Source: JAFGXT01 sp963677165
Lineage (GTDB): Bacteria; Verrucomicrobiota; Lentisphaeria; Victivallales; SZUA-371
Length of the DNA stretch: 64,000 bases
NCBI GenBank assembly: GCA_963677165.2
Contig: CAXXSX010000002.1
Coordinates: forward strand, 2,728,001 to 2,792,000
Reading direction: 5' to 3'
In this document: positions 8,684 through 17,978 of the stretch, one piece after another
Position numbering within the stretch: position 1 is the first letter of the stretch
Layout of the letters: each line of letters starts with the position of its first letter
Program-made: the position numbers and the translations under genes
The notes under the pieces: model-generated
Databases searched by the model: none
The model's input: the letters and a program-made list of their open reading frames with translations, nothing else
Told to the model about the DNA's origin: nothing

Positions 8684-9118
8684 TTAACGCTTGAACATCA
8701 TTGCCATCAGTTCTCTGGAATGACTTTTTACTCGCTTTTGAGCTTGTTTACTGGCCTTATCCATTATCTGAGGCAATTTAATAATAGTTTTTTTACCAAG
8801 AGGAGTTGAATAGAACTTTGCCAGTTCCTTCAGTTCGTCAGCAGTGAATTCCTTGCTGTAAAGTTTGATTACATCCTGTTTTACGATATCCCAGGACATA
8901 TACTTTTTCAGGAACTGTTCTACTTTTCCCTGTTTGTTTTTTGGGACTCTGTATTTGCGAGTGTAATATTGTACCATCTTGTTGAGGGTCGTATTATACT
9001 CTTTTTCCAGGCCCATGGTTTTAACCAGATTTTCTGCTTCGGTCTTTGCATCGGCGAATAGTGTGCCGCACAGGCAGAACAAAGCAATTGCGAACATTGA
9101 CATTCTGGTTATTTTCAT
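8684..9118 (-). CDS. DUF2059-like secreted protein
   Basis: 144 residues. Residues 1-22 are a signal peptide (MSMFAIALFCLCGTLFADA region). The mature part resembles DUF2059, a small helical family, with the motif TADELKELAKFYSTPLGKK at about 92-110. Function is unknown; the product is expected in the periplasm. GGAGG is well spaced before the ATG. It lies between secA (70 bases upstream) and the SPFH gene (25 bases downstream) on the same strand. Confidence 0.75.
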   Translation of the reverse strand: MKITRMSMFAIALFCLCGTLFADAKTEAENLVKTMGLEKEYNTTLNKMVQYYTRKYRVPKNKQGKVEQFLKKYMSWDIVKQDVIKLYSKEFTADELKELAKFYSTPLGKKTIIKLPQIMDKASKQAQKRVKSHSRELMAMMFKR

Positions 9119-9188
9119 TTTTCCCTCCGGTTTTTGCTATTACTATTATACAAGCTGTGAAAATATTAAGCAATGTGTAATTGAATGC

Positions 9189-12161
9189 TTATTTTCCACA
9201 ACACTTCTTGAATTTTTTCCCACTGCCGCAAGGACATGGATCATTTCTTCCCACTTTGGGCATTTCTCTTCTAAATGTAATATTAATTTCTTCCGGTTCC
9301 TCTTCAACGATTTCTCCATCGCCCGCAGGTTCTCCAAACTGTTCCATTTGTTCATGGATTAGTTCTTGAGGAAGATTGGCCAGGAAGTTTTCGAATTCTT
9401 CAAGGCTTGCCACTGTGGCGCGGAACATATTAGAGAGAATTTCAGCGGTAATGCTCTTCATTAAACTGTCGAACATATTGAACGCTTCCTGCTTGTATTC
9501 AATCAAAGGATCTTTCTGGGCATAAGCGCGCAGTCCAATACTGGAACGCAGATGATCCATATTATGCAGATGTTCCTGCCAGAGGTGATCAATTGCATCA
9601 ATAATCACATGACGATCAAGCCATATTGCAGTATCAGGTTCAATGCTGCTCTGCTTTTCATTATAAGCGTGATCAATCTTTTCCATGATTTTAGCGGTGA
9701 TGTGTTCGATGTCGATCACTTCACGGCCTTTTTCATCTACATTGTTAATACCAATCTCTTTTTCATCGAAACTGATCGGGAAAGTTGTTGACAGCCATGC
9801 CAGGAGACGAGGAGCGTTGAAACTCTTGTCCGAGTCTTCCTGTGGAATAGTTGCTTCTGTTACTGCTTTTTCAACTTCCTGTTCAACCAAGGTCAGTAAA
9901 AGGTCACGTGGATTATCATCAATCAGTGCGCTGCTGCGGAAGCCGTACAGAACTTCACGCTGTTTGTTCATGACATCGTCGTATTCCAAAGTACGTTTAC
10001 GAATTGAGAAGTGGTGCTGTTCTACACGGCGCTGAGCAGTTTCAATCGACTTGTTGAGCCATGGATGCTCAAGGGTTTCTCCTTCTTCAAGCCCGAAACG
10101 TTCCATGATGCGAACGATACGGTCAGAGCCGAATAAACGCATCAGGTTGTCTTCAAGCGATACAAAGAACTGGGATGAGCCCGGGTCGCCCTGACGAGAA
10201 CAACGTCCGCGCAACTGACGGTCGATACGGCGTGAGTCATGGCGTCCGCCGCCGATTACATGGAGTCCGCCGAGTTCAGGAACTCCCTCGCCGAGTTTAA
10301 TATCGGTTCCGCGACCGGCCATATTGGTTGATACTGTAATCGAACCTTTTTGACCCGCACGAGCTACAATTTCAGCTTCGTGTTCATTGTTTTTCGCGTT
10401 AAGTACGTTATGAGGAATATTGCGTCGTTTGAGCAGGCGACTGAGAATTTCAGAGTCGTCAACTGATACGGTACCGACCAGTACCGGCTGTTGAGTTTCA
10501 AAACGACTTACGATTTCTTCGACTATGGCGTTGAACTTTTCGCGTTTGGTTTTGAAAATTACGTCATTGAGATCCTTGCGTTGGCACGGACGGTTGGTTG
10601 GAATTACGACAACATCAAGTTTATAAATTTGATGGAATTCATTCGCCTCGGTTTCGGCTGTACCAGTCATCCCCGCGAGCTTGTCGTACATTCTGAAATA
10701 GTTCTGAATGGTGATTGTCGCAAGAGTTTGGGTTTCTTTTTCGATTTTTACGCCTTCTTTGGCTTCGAGTGCCTGATGCAGTCCATCGCTGTAGCGTCTT
10801 CCCGGCATGAGGCGGCCGGTATGTTCGTCAACGATCATGACTTCGCCGTTTTGGACCACGTAGTCAACGTCTTTTTCAAATAGGCAGTAAGCTTTCAATA
10901 ACTGGGAAATATTGTGCAGCTGTTCGCTTTTCAGAGAGAATTCTTCCTGAAATTCCTGCTTGCGTTCTGCTTTTTCTCGTTCATCCAGTTCAGTGTCAGT
11001 GTCAATCCGGTGAATTTCATCAAGCATATCGGGCATAACGAAAGCATCTGGGTCGTCAGGAGAAATTGCTTCTCGTCCCTTTTCGGTCAAATCGGCTTCA
11101 TTTTGTTTTTCTTCAATATTAAAGAAAAGTTCAGACTGTACTTCCTGAAGCAGTCCACGATTGTTGTCGCTTCGAACATACATTTCCTTTTTCTCAAGTT
11201 TCTTGAGAATTTCGCCGTCTTCAAGAACATGCATCAACTGCTTGTGGGTTGGCATACCGAATCTTACCTGAAGCAGTTTCAGGATTGCTGCATCACGTTC
11301 TTCATCGGTCGCATCTTCACGATCAAGAATTGCTTTTGCTTCCTGAACCAGACGTCCGCAGAGATGAAACTGTTGCTGGTAGATTTTTGAAATCAGCGGT
11401 TGCAGTTTATCGAACTGGTGAGTTGAAACTGAAACCGGCCCTGAAATGATTAACGGAGTTCTGGCTTCATCAATGAGAATACTGTCGATTTCGTCGACGA
11501 TCGCATAATGATAACCGCGCTGGACGATCTGGTCCTTTTCGGTTGCCATGCCCATGTCGCGCAAATAGTCAAAACCGAATTCACTGTTGGTTCCGTAGGT
11601 GATGTCGCAAGTGTACATTTCGTGACGAAGCTCAGGCGGCTGCATGTTTTGTAGACAGCCCACAGTCAGACCGAGATAATTGAATACATAACCCATCCAT
11701 TCGGAGTCACGTTTTGCCAGATAATCATTCACGGTTACAAGCTGACAGTTTTTGCCGGTTAACGCGTTGAGGTACAATGGCATGGTGGCAACAAGGGTTT
11801 TTCCTTCACCTGTTGCCATTTCCGCGATGTTTCCCCGATGCAGGGCGATGGCTCCGATAATCTGAACATCGTAAGGAATCATGTCCCAGGTCATTTCATT
11901 GCCGCATACGGTTATTGGGGAGCCAACAAGACGTCTGCAGGCATTTTTGACAACGGCAAATGCTTCGATCATCATGTCGTCAAGCGTTTCGCCTTTTTCA
12001 AGACGCTGTTTGAATTCGTCGGTTTTCGCTTTCAGCTGTTCGTCGCTTAGTTTTTGCAGCGATTCTTCAACAGCATTGATTTTATGGACCAAGGGCCACA
12101 TGCGTTTTGCGTCACGCTGCGACTTGGTTCCGAAGATTTTCTTTAGAATATATCCAATCAT
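9189..12161 (-). CDS. secA: Protein translocase ATPase SecA
   Basis: 990 residues, clearly longer than the common 840-900. It drives preproteins through SecYEG. Walker A is GEGKT (118-122). The DEAD-type box is YAIVDEIDSILIDEARTPLI. The second helicase half carries TVSTNMAGRGTDIKLG and QLRGRCSRQGDPG. The C-terminus is the zinc-binding SEC-C tail with CPCGSGKKFKKCC. The extra length is mostly an insertion at about residues 255-420, rich in Lys and Glu, of the kind found in PVC and Bacteroidetes SecA. It is preceded by pyrE 29 bases away and followed by DUF2059. Confidence 0.98.
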   Translation of the reverse strand: MIGYILKKIFGTKSQRDAKRMWPLVHKINAVEESLQKLSDEQLKAKTDEFKQRLEKGETLDDMMIEAFAVVKNACRRLVGSPITVCGNEMTWDMIPYDVQIIGAIALHRGNIAEMATGEGKTLVATMPLYLNALTGKNCQLVTVNDYLAKRDSEWMGYVFNYLGLTVGCLQNMQPPELRHEMYTCDITYGTNSEFGFDYLRDMGMATEKDQIVQRGYHYAIVDEIDSILIDEARTPLIISGPVSVSTHQFDKLQPLISKIYQQQFHLCGRLVQEAKAILDREDATDEERDAAILKLLQVRFGMPTHKQLMHVLEDGEILKKLEKKEMYVRSDNNRGLLQEVQSELFFNIEEKQNEADLTEKGREAISPDDPDAFVMPDMLDEIHRIDTDTELDEREKAERKQEFQEEFSLKSEQLHNISQLLKAYCLFEKDVDYVVQNGEVMIVDEHTGRLMPGRRYSDGLHQALEAKEGVKIEKETQTLATITIQNYFRMYDKLAGMTGTAETEANEFHQIYKLDVVVIPTNRPCQRKDLNDVIFKTKREKFNAIVEEIVSRFETQQPVLVGTVSVDDSEILSRLLKRRNIPHNVLNAKNNEHEAEIVARAGQKGSITVSTNMAGRGTDIKLGEGVPELGGLHVIGGGRHDSRRIDRQLRGRCSRQGDPGSSQFFVSLEDNLMRLFGSDRIVRIMERFGLEEGETLEHPWLNKSIETAQRRVEQHHFSIRKRTLEYDDVMNKQREVLYGFRSSALIDDNPRDLLLTLVEQEVEKAVTEATIPQEDSDKSFNAPRLLAWLSTTFPISFDEKEIGINNVDEKGREVIDIEHITAKIMEKIDHAYNEKQSSIEPDTAIWLDRHVIIDAIDHLWQEHLHNMDHLRSSIGLRAYAQKDPLIEYKQEAFNMFDSLMKSITAEILSNMFRATVASLEEFENFLANLPQELIHEQMEQFGEPAGDGEIVEEEPEEINITFRREMPKVGRNDPCPCGSGKKFKKCCGK

Positions 12162-12190
12162 ATCTGACTTTTAGTGCTCCTGGCAATGAA

Positions 12191-12760
12191 TTAAGATTTT
12201 GATCCCGGAGTGTCGAGCGGAAGTCCGGCTTTGCAGAGAGCGCAGTTATCCGGTTCGTATGTATCAAGTTCCAGCTCGATCAGGCTGGTGTGCGGGATGT
12301 CGAATTTAGCGTTTCCGGCGCTGCGGTCAACGATCACGGCAATTCCGACAACTTCGCCGCCAAGGCTGCGAACCAGGTCAACGGTTTGCTGTACGCGTCC
12401 GCCGCGAGTAATTACATCTTCGGCTACCAGTACTTTTTCGCCCGGTTTGATGGCGAATCCGCGCTTCAGTACCAGCTCGTCATTGACTTTATCGGCAAAG
12501 ATCGCGCGAACTCCGAGAGCACGGGCGACTTCCTGACCGACAATGAGTCCGCCGACGGCCGGGGAAATTACCGTTTCAACACCTTTATTCTTGAAGTTTT
12601 CTGCAAGAGCCGCACAAACTTTTTCGGCTTTGTCCGGGTATTGCAGCAGGAGGGCTGCCTGGAAAAAACGGTTGCTATGAAGTCCACTGCGGAGTTTGAA
12701 GTGACCTTCAAGCAGGGCGTTGGCGCTTTTTAAAATATCAATAATTTCTTCTTTTTTCAT
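12191..12760 (-). CDS. pyrE: Orotate phosphoribosyltransferase
   Basis: 189 residues. It makes orotidine monophosphate from orotate and PRPP in pyrimidine synthesis. The PRPP-binding motif is VLVAEDVITRGG (about 109-120), and SPAVGGLIVGQEVAR is the expected upstream loop. The C-terminal LCKAGLPLDTPGSKS is shared with the PyrE subfamily found in many anaerobes. It lies between a zinc-ribbon protein (35 bases upstream) and secA on the same strand. Confidence 0.95.
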   Translation of the reverse strand: MKKEEIIDILKSANALLEGHFKLRSGLHSNRFFQAALLLQYPDKAEKVCAALAENFKNKGVETVISPAVGGLIVGQEVARALGVRAIFADKVNDELVLKRGFAIKPGEKVLVAEDVITRGGRVQQTVDLVRSLGGEVVGIAVIVDRSAGNAKFDIPHTSLIELELDTYEPDNCALCKAGLPLDTPGSKS

Positions 12761-12795
12761 GTTTGTATCAGTCTTTTAATTTGTTTGTGGTTGAA

Positions 12796-13188
12796 TTAGC
12801 GAAAAGTTTCCGGAGATGACGGCTCGACCCACAGGTGGAAGTCCACATCCTTGTCGCCGAGTTTCAGGGTGATAATTGTATTCAGGCGAGTCAACAGCAG
12901 GACATACGGTATCTGCACCTCTCCGCCCGCAACATTAACCGATACTTTGCAATCGCCGAGGATATCTTCTGCTTTGCGGATCGAAATGATCAAATCGCAC
13001 ATATGCTTAAGTTTGTCGCTGAGTTCGTTGTCGAATTCATATGGGCTGTGACATTTTGGACATACTGCCTGGAAGTCTTTTTTCGTGATATCTAACAGGT
13101 TGAAGTGGACTACTCCGTCGCAGTCTTCTCCAATGCACGGAAAATCGATTTGTGCTTTTGCGTCTATGTTGTTTGCTGAACCAGCCAT
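12796..13188 (-). CDS. Small putative zinc-ribbon protein of unknown function
   Basis: 130 residues. Not recognised as a named family. Residues about 18-48 hold two Cys pairs, CIGEDC and CPKC, separated by a short beta-rich stretch, as in a zinc ribbon. The rest is an amphipathic helix (about 53-75) and beta strands. AGGAG seven bases before the ATG gives strong support for translation. It heads the pyrE-secA group, 35 bases upstream of pyrE. Confidence 0.65.
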   Translation of the reverse strand: MAGSANNIDAKAQIDFPCIGEDCDGVVHFNLLDITKKDFQAVCPKCHSPYEFDNELSDKLKHMCDLIISIRKAEDILGDCKVSVNVAGGEVQIPYVLLLTRLNTIITLKLGDKDVDFHLWVEPSSPETFR

Positions 13189-13422
13189 TGATAAACTCCT
13201 GAATATATTAAATTATGCTATTAATTCCCTTATGACCGACTATTAATATATAAGCATTTAGCTTAATTTAAAGTAATTCCATTAATTAAAATGCACTTTG
13301 TTTTTATCACCTGCATGACCGATGATGTTGATGCCGCTTTGAAGTTTGTTTTTTGTGCTTTTGGAGAGAAAAAATATGTATTGCGGAGCTGTATGCGACA
13401 GCTGAATGTAGTAATGAGACAG

Positions 13423-14049
13423 TTAATAATCGTTGCTTGCGGCTGGAATGGACTTTTCGAGAACCGCAATTAACCATGGAAATGAACGATAAAGTTTTAT
13501 TGAGACAGAACAGTGTTTTTCTATAAATGCGATAAAACTTTTGGAGTTCCATGACTGAATATGTTCTGGATGTCTGCCTAATTTTAACAGGTACTTTCCT
13601 CGGCAGAAGCTTCCAATAGAAAACCAAGGTTCATTAGGAACAGAAATCAGTAAAGTTTTTGATGTTACTCTGAGTAGTTCATTTAAAGCGTCCTCGGGTT
13701 TTTCCTGATGTTCAAGAACTTCACAGCATATTGTGAATTCAAAGGATTCATTGTCAAAGGGAAGATTGTGAATATCCAGTTCCAGAAATTCTCCTCTCGA
13801 ACAGTGTTTCTTGGCAAAGTCAATACTGGCCTTGTTATTATCAAACGCTATCAGTTTTTTCGGCAGAATTTCATCGAGTGCGTTTATTACAAAACCTTCT
13901 CCGCATCCGGCTTCCAATGCTGATTTGAATTTGTTTTTTTCTATTATGCTCTTTATCTTGCCGAAAAAGCGTACAAATAAAAAACGTACAATGGGATTGC
14001 CTGTATTGTATTTTTTTAAGTTGGAGCTTTCTGTTTTTGGGCTACTCAT
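13423..14049 (-). CDS. Class I SAM-dependent methyltransferase
   Basis: 208 residues. Motif I is ALEAGCGEGF (about 43-52), an acidic residue ends strand 2 (LIAFDNNKAS), and FEFTICCEVLEHQEKPEDAL is the usual Methyltransf_11 segment. The substrate cannot be read from the sequence. Its start overlaps the glycosyltransferase gene by eight bases, so it is the last gene of a three-gene operon and probably modifies a sugar, lipid or polyprenyl product made by the other two. Confidence 0.88.
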   Translation of the reverse strand: MSSPKTESSNLKKYNTGNPIVRFLFVRFFGKIKSIIEKNKFKSALEAGCGEGFVINALDEILPKKLIAFDNNKASIDFAKKHCSRGEFLELDIHNLPFDNESFEFTICCEVLEHQEKPEDALNELLRVTSKTLLISVPNEPWFSIGSFCRGKYLLKLGRHPEHIQSWNSKSFIAFIEKHCSVSIKLYRSFPWLIAVLEKSIPAASNDY

Positions 14050-14989
14050 TGATATTGTTCTCTCTGATCGTATAAGATTTTTTACGGCTGATATGAGCTA
14101 GCATTTCCGCAATTAGTCCGGTCGCAAATAATTGGCAACTGAGAATAATCAGCATTACTCCAATGACAAGGCATGCGATGTGGGTGCGGAATAAAGAGCC
14201 GGCAAATTTTCGAATTAGAACATAAACTTCCAGGCTGCCTCCGAGAAAGAACATAATAAAACCAATTGTTCCAAAAAAGTGAAGCGGTTTCCTGGTGAAT
14301 GCGGTAAGAAAACGAACGGTCAGTATATCCATTAGGCCCGTGAAGAATCTGCCGGGTCCGTATTTGCTGTGTCCGTATTTTCTTTGTTGATGCATTACCG
14401 GTATTTCTGTAACCTTAAAACCAATGGAATGAGATAATTCAGGAATGAACCTGTATTGATCTCCGTGGAGGTTGAGTTCAGATGCAACTTCTTGGCGCAT
14501 TGCTTTTAAGCCACAATTCGAATCATGTATTTTTAAGCCAAACAGTAATGATTTTGTACAATTATAAAATCTTGAGGGAACAGCTTTTACCGGCTCATTG
14601 TTGAGACGCCCCTGTTTCCAGCCTACTACCAGGTCAAATCCATTGTCTAGCTCTTTTACTAGTTTTGAAATGTATTCCGGACTATCCTGTAAGTCAGCAT
14701 CTAGAGTAATAATATATTTCCCGTGTGCCGTTTCAAACCCTGCCATATAAGCTGCGGATTTTCCGTAGTTTTTCAATAATGAAATATATTTGACAAACGG
14801 GTGTTCTCTTGATAGCTTTTTTATGATGTCAAGGGAATTGTCCGTTGAACCGTCATCTATAAAAATAATTTCGAGAGGGTTTAAATCTTCGCTGTTTTTG
14901 ATGATTTGCTTTACCAGCTCTTCAAGGCTCTGGGCTTCATTGAAGACCGGAATGATTATGCTGATTAGCTTTGTGATTGTATTTTTCAT
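14042..14989 (-). CDS. GT2 glycosyltransferase with two C-terminal membrane helices (GtrB/dolichol-phosphate mannosyltransferase-like)
   Basis: 315 residues. The GT-A fold starts SIIIPVFNEAQSLEELV. IFIDDGSTDNS and the metal-binding ITLDADLQDSPEYI follow. Two membrane helices lie at about 232-255 and 265-290, as in GtrB, ArnC and DPM-type enzymes that charge a polyprenyl-phosphate carrier with a hexose. It overlaps the genes on both sides by four to eight bases. The upstream membrane protein could be the GT-C enzyme that uses its product. Confidence 0.92.
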   Translation of the reverse strand: MKNTITKLISIIIPVFNEAQSLEELVKQIIKNSEDLNPLEIIFIDDGSTDNSLDIIKKLSREHPFVKYISLLKNYGKSAAYMAGFETAHGKYIITLDADLQDSPEYISKLVKELDNGFDLVVGWKQGRLNNEPVKAVPSRFYNCTKSLLFGLKIHDSNCGLKAMRQEVASELNLHGDQYRFIPELSHSIGFKVTEIPVMHQQRKYGHSKYGPGRFFTGLMDILTVRFLTAFTRKPLHFFGTIGFIMFFLGGSLEVYVLIRKFAGSLFRTHIACLVIGVMLIILSCQLFATGLIAEMLAHISRKKSYTIRENNINE

Positions 14990-16479
14990 GGTTTTTGACC
15001 GACTTCCGGTTTTCTGATGAATACCAAATAATTTGAATTGCTGCTGATATTTTTATAGTTCAATTTTATTGCGTCTAAAATATTACGTGGTATTGCTTTT
15101 CCCCCGTAATATTTCCAGTTAATTCCTGTTAGGTAAATTATATCGTATTTTCTTTGCGTAATCAGTTTTGCTCTAAAGCCGGCAGGGAGGAATCCTGATT
15201 TTTCAAATTGTCTTACATTAATCGGATAAATGACTGCTGGCTTTTTCAGCATGATATTTAAACCGGGATCATCTGAAAAACAATACAGATTATTGTTGTT
15301 GATATATTGGGCTGCCTTGGTTCGGCTTGATGAAAACTGTTCCGTACGGGCAATAGATATGGTTCTGGCTTTGGATAACATCCCTTCCTGTGTAGAATAA
15401 ACAAGAACTGCAGTCAATAGTAATAAGAGAATACTGTCAACCTTATACATATCCTGATTGGCTGACGATAGTTTTGAACTTAAAATCGTTATTGTTAATA
15501 TTAAACCGATAAAGATGGTATCGATAAAATAGTAAGCAGCAGAACCTTGGCGAAGGCAGGCTAGAAATGCACCGATAAATATTATTGTCGGAAACATGTA
15601 AATACCTTTGTTCTCCGCCGGTTTATAAATTGTCGGGGGGATAACCGATATAATTATAGCTGCTACGGGAAGCCATAAAAAGGGGATACTGAGAAACGTA
15701 ATGGGAAAGTCGATCGAATATATAACTTTCATTCCGGTCATGAATGACTTGAAGTACATTCCGCCGCTAGCAAAGTTTATAGTAAATATTACTGCGAGGA
15801 GTGAAATACCGAGGACTGCTCCAAATATAAAGGCACGTTTTATTTTGCCTGAGGCAAGATATGTCCAGAAAACAGCACCCGCGATAATTAATCCGGTAGC
15901 TTTTATGAAGAAAGCGATAATACAAAGGGTAAGAATCAAAATGAAGTACTTGAGCTTATTTTGTTGTTTGATGAGAAGATAGAAGCAACTTATACAGATT
16001 GCCAGATTCCAGAAGTCTGGTCGGTATGATATTGCGTGAAAGAGTATTGATGCCGGAGCAGAAAGAACCAACATAATCCATAATATCACAAGAAGACGGG
16101 GGATTTTGTAAAATTTAAGTATTTTACAGCCGAACCAAAGTGAAACTGCAAGACTAATCAGGGAAAAGCACCTTCCGAGATAATATTGCCATGAAAAATC
16201 AAGGTTAAATAACCACGCTGGAATACCGACGGCCATATGCGTGAAAACTCCGTGAAAGGAAGGATAAAACGGGGGGGCGTTTCCGGGCAGAAACCAGCTT
16301 AAGCCCTCTTTGATGCGGTTTGAGTAGAATACCTTTCCTGCTTCGCCCAAAGTATTCGGGCCGTCAATAAAAAAGTAACCAGTGAGAAGGTAGATGTTGA
16401 ATACCATAGATATTGCCGCAATTACAAAGAGTAAGATAAGAGAAATTTGGATGCAAAGATTTTCTTGTTTGAGCTTCAA
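14986..16479 (-). CDS. Polytopic membrane protein, probable GT-C (GT39/ArnT-like) glycosyltransferase
   Basis: 497 residues with about 10-12 membrane helices. The first loop contains acidic residues (YFFIDGPNTLGEAG), where GT-C enzymes keep their catalytic Asp/Glu. The C-terminal 100 residues form a soluble domain. The family is inferred from topology, the loop and the adjoining GtrB-like gene, which overlaps it by four bases. The likely reaction is transfer of a sugar from polyprenyl phosphate to a surface acceptor. First gene of the operon; it starts at ATG 16477-16479. Confidence 0.65.
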   Translation of the reverse strand: MKLKQENLCIQISLILLFVIAAISMVFNIYLLTGYFFIDGPNTLGEAGKVFYSNRIKEGLSWFLPGNAPPFYPSFHGVFTHMAVGIPAWLFNLDFSWQYYLGRCFSLISLAVSLWFGCKILKFYKIPRLLVILWIMLVLSAPASILFHAISYRPDFWNLAICISCFYLLIKQQNKLKYFILILTLCIIAFFIKATGLIIAGAVFWTYLASGKIKRAFIFGAVLGISLLAVIFTINFASGGMYFKSFMTGMKVIYSIDFPITFLSIPFLWLPVAAIIISVIPPTIYKPAENKGIYMFPTIIFIGAFLACLRQGSAAYYFIDTIFIGLILTITILSSKLSSANQDMYKVDSILLLLLTAVLVYSTQEGMLSKARTISIARTEQFSSSRTKAAQYINNNNLYCFSDDPGLNIMLKKPAVIYPINVRQFEKSGFLPAGFRAKLITQRKYDIIYLTGINWKYYGGKAIPRNILDAIKLNYKNISSNSNYLVFIRKPEVGQKP

Positions 16480-16652
16480 TATTATTTTCCCCGCCTGGAT
16501 ATATTGTATTAAAAATTACCTGTAAATATAGTTTTATAGTTTAATATTACAATACAAAATCTAATTATTTGTATCTTGTGAAATTCTAAATATATTTTGC
16601 AATAGAGATTTATGTTAATTTTTTGCTGGTTATTGAAGAACTGGGATTTTTT

Positions 16653-17213
16653 ATGGTGGAGAGTATTGGAAAAATAAGTGGTTCTGTGATTTTCAAAGAA
16701 TTGGAAATTGGTAATCTGAGTGAAGCGTTGTTTGATGACTTCAATCGCTATCAGGAAGTAAAAAAATGCTGGCGGAATGAGAACGGACAATGGATTCTTA
16801 AGGATATTGCTTTTACTGAAAACTGGGGAGCCGCGGAAATTCAGTTTCTTGTAAAATGTTTGCGAAGTACAATCCAAACTGGCGGCACGGTTCTTGGTGT
16901 GTTTGATCATGAAAAACTGATCGGATTTGCTTCGCTGGAAAATGTTTTACGGGGATCGCAAAGACAATATTTACAGCTAACTAGTATTCATATTTCGTGC
17001 GAATATCGGGGATATGGTCTTGGTAAAAAGCTTTTTTGTCGTATTTGTGAAAAAGCGAAGGATAAGGGGGCTGCCAAACTCTACATTTCTGCGCATTCTT
17101 CAGAAGAAACCCAGGCTTTTTACCGTACCATGGGATGTGTTGATGCAGAGGAAATACAAGAAGACATCGCTTCCCACGAGCCGTGTGATCGTCAGTTGGA
17201 ATATAAACTTTAA
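16653..17213 (+). CDS. GNAT-family N-acetyltransferase
   Basis: 186 residues from the ATG at 16653, which has GGGA just upstream; an in-frame TTG at 16623 is less likely. The acetyl-CoA-binding segment is LTSIHISCEYRGYGLGKKLF (about 109-128), with the R/Q-x-x-G-x-G/A core as RGYGLG. ETQAFYRTMGCVD is the usual end of the fold. The N-terminal 70 residues resemble GNATs annotated as YhhY or aminoglycoside-type, but the substrate is unknown. It appears to stand alone. Confidence 0.85.
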   Translation: MVESIGKISGSVIFKELEIGNLSEALFDDFNRYQEVKKCWRNENGQWILKDIAFTENWGAAEIQFLVKCLRSTIQTGGTVLGVFDHEKLIGFASLENVLRGSQRQYLQLTSIHISCEYRGYGLGKKLFCRICEKAKDKGAAKLYISAHSSEETQAFYRTMGCVDAEEIQEDIASHEPCDRQLEYKL

Positions 17214-17329
17214 TATTGGTTAATATTATTTTGTGTGACAAAATATGGAATTTATCAATGAAATATTGACCAGGGAAGGAAATACCTGGGTTTGAGGATT
17301 TTTCGCTGGTTATTTTATTTTCAACAATA

Positions 17330-17653
17330 TTGGGATTGATTTTGTATTGTATATTCAAGATTAGGTCTGAAAAAATTATTAAAATCATTTTCTTTATAAT
17401 TTCACTGCTGGTTGGAGTTTCTTACTGGTACGGAACTGAGTGTGTGTCGTATGGTTTTGTATCGATTTGTGGCGGCCCTGCTATCTTTCTCCTGGTTAAC
17501 TGGGTATATGAGTATGGAAAACGAATGAGGCAGGAAGATAGAGAGGAACTCACTAAATATTCATACTTGTGGAAAAAGCAAGATAATCCTCCCCAAAAAA
17601 TGAACCTTCATAAGCGAAGACGAAGGAAAAGAAGAAAGAGAAAAAGGAGTTAA
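17330..17653 (+). CDS. Small membrane protein with highly basic tail, uncertain
   Basis: At least 107 residues with hydrophobic segments at about 1-12, 17-37 and 47-65, then a charged region ending in a run of Arg and Lys. Not recognised. The listed start is TTG at 17330, but it truncates the first helix. The frame stays open back to 17270, and a CTG at 17306 lies seven bases after GAGGA and would complete the helix. Coding status rests on the membrane pattern and the positive-inside tail. Confidence 0.45.
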   Translation: MGLILYCIFKIRSEKIIKIIFFIISLLVGVSYWYGTECVSYGFVSICGGPAIFLLVNWVYEYGKRMRQEDREELTKYSYLWKKQDNPPQKMNLHKRRRRKRRKRKRS

Positions 17654-17978
17654 TCGGAATTATGTATTTGGTAGTGTCCAGCATTTGATATAAATATGAA
17701 TTGTTCTTGATTTTTTGATGAAACCGCACTATTTTTCCTGCTTACTGATATAGCTTTACAAAACATGCTGTGGATAAGTCTGAGTTTTATTTAAATCGCA
17801 AAGCGATTTTGCGGCACCCATGGCGTTTATTTGAGTTGAAACTTGTTTCGACCAAATAAACGACATTATTTGCCACCGCGGGCTCCGCGGACGCGATCCA
17901 ACGGCGGGTCGTTGGTCGACAAAGCCGAAATAAACCGGTACACAGTGTAAAAACATAATTTATAAGGATACAATTATC
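17654..17978 (+). other. 325-base gap: structured leader of pgm
   Basis: No coding frame found. The last 190 bases before pgm hold four successive inverted repeats, listed as a separate repeat feature. An AAGGA site sits before the pgm ATG. Confidence 0.5.
17793..17915 (+). repeat. Four consecutive hairpins upstream of pgm
   Basis: Hairpin 1 is AAATCGC-3-GCGATTT (17793-17809). Hairpin 2 (17824-17862) has an 18-pair stem with one bulged A and one G-T pair around a very short loop. Hairpin 3 is CCGCGG-3-CCGCGG (17876-17890). Hairpin 4 is CCAACG-6-CGTTGG (17898-17915). None is followed by a T-run. They could be a structured mRNA leader or an unrecognised small mobile or repeat element. Confidence 0.7.
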
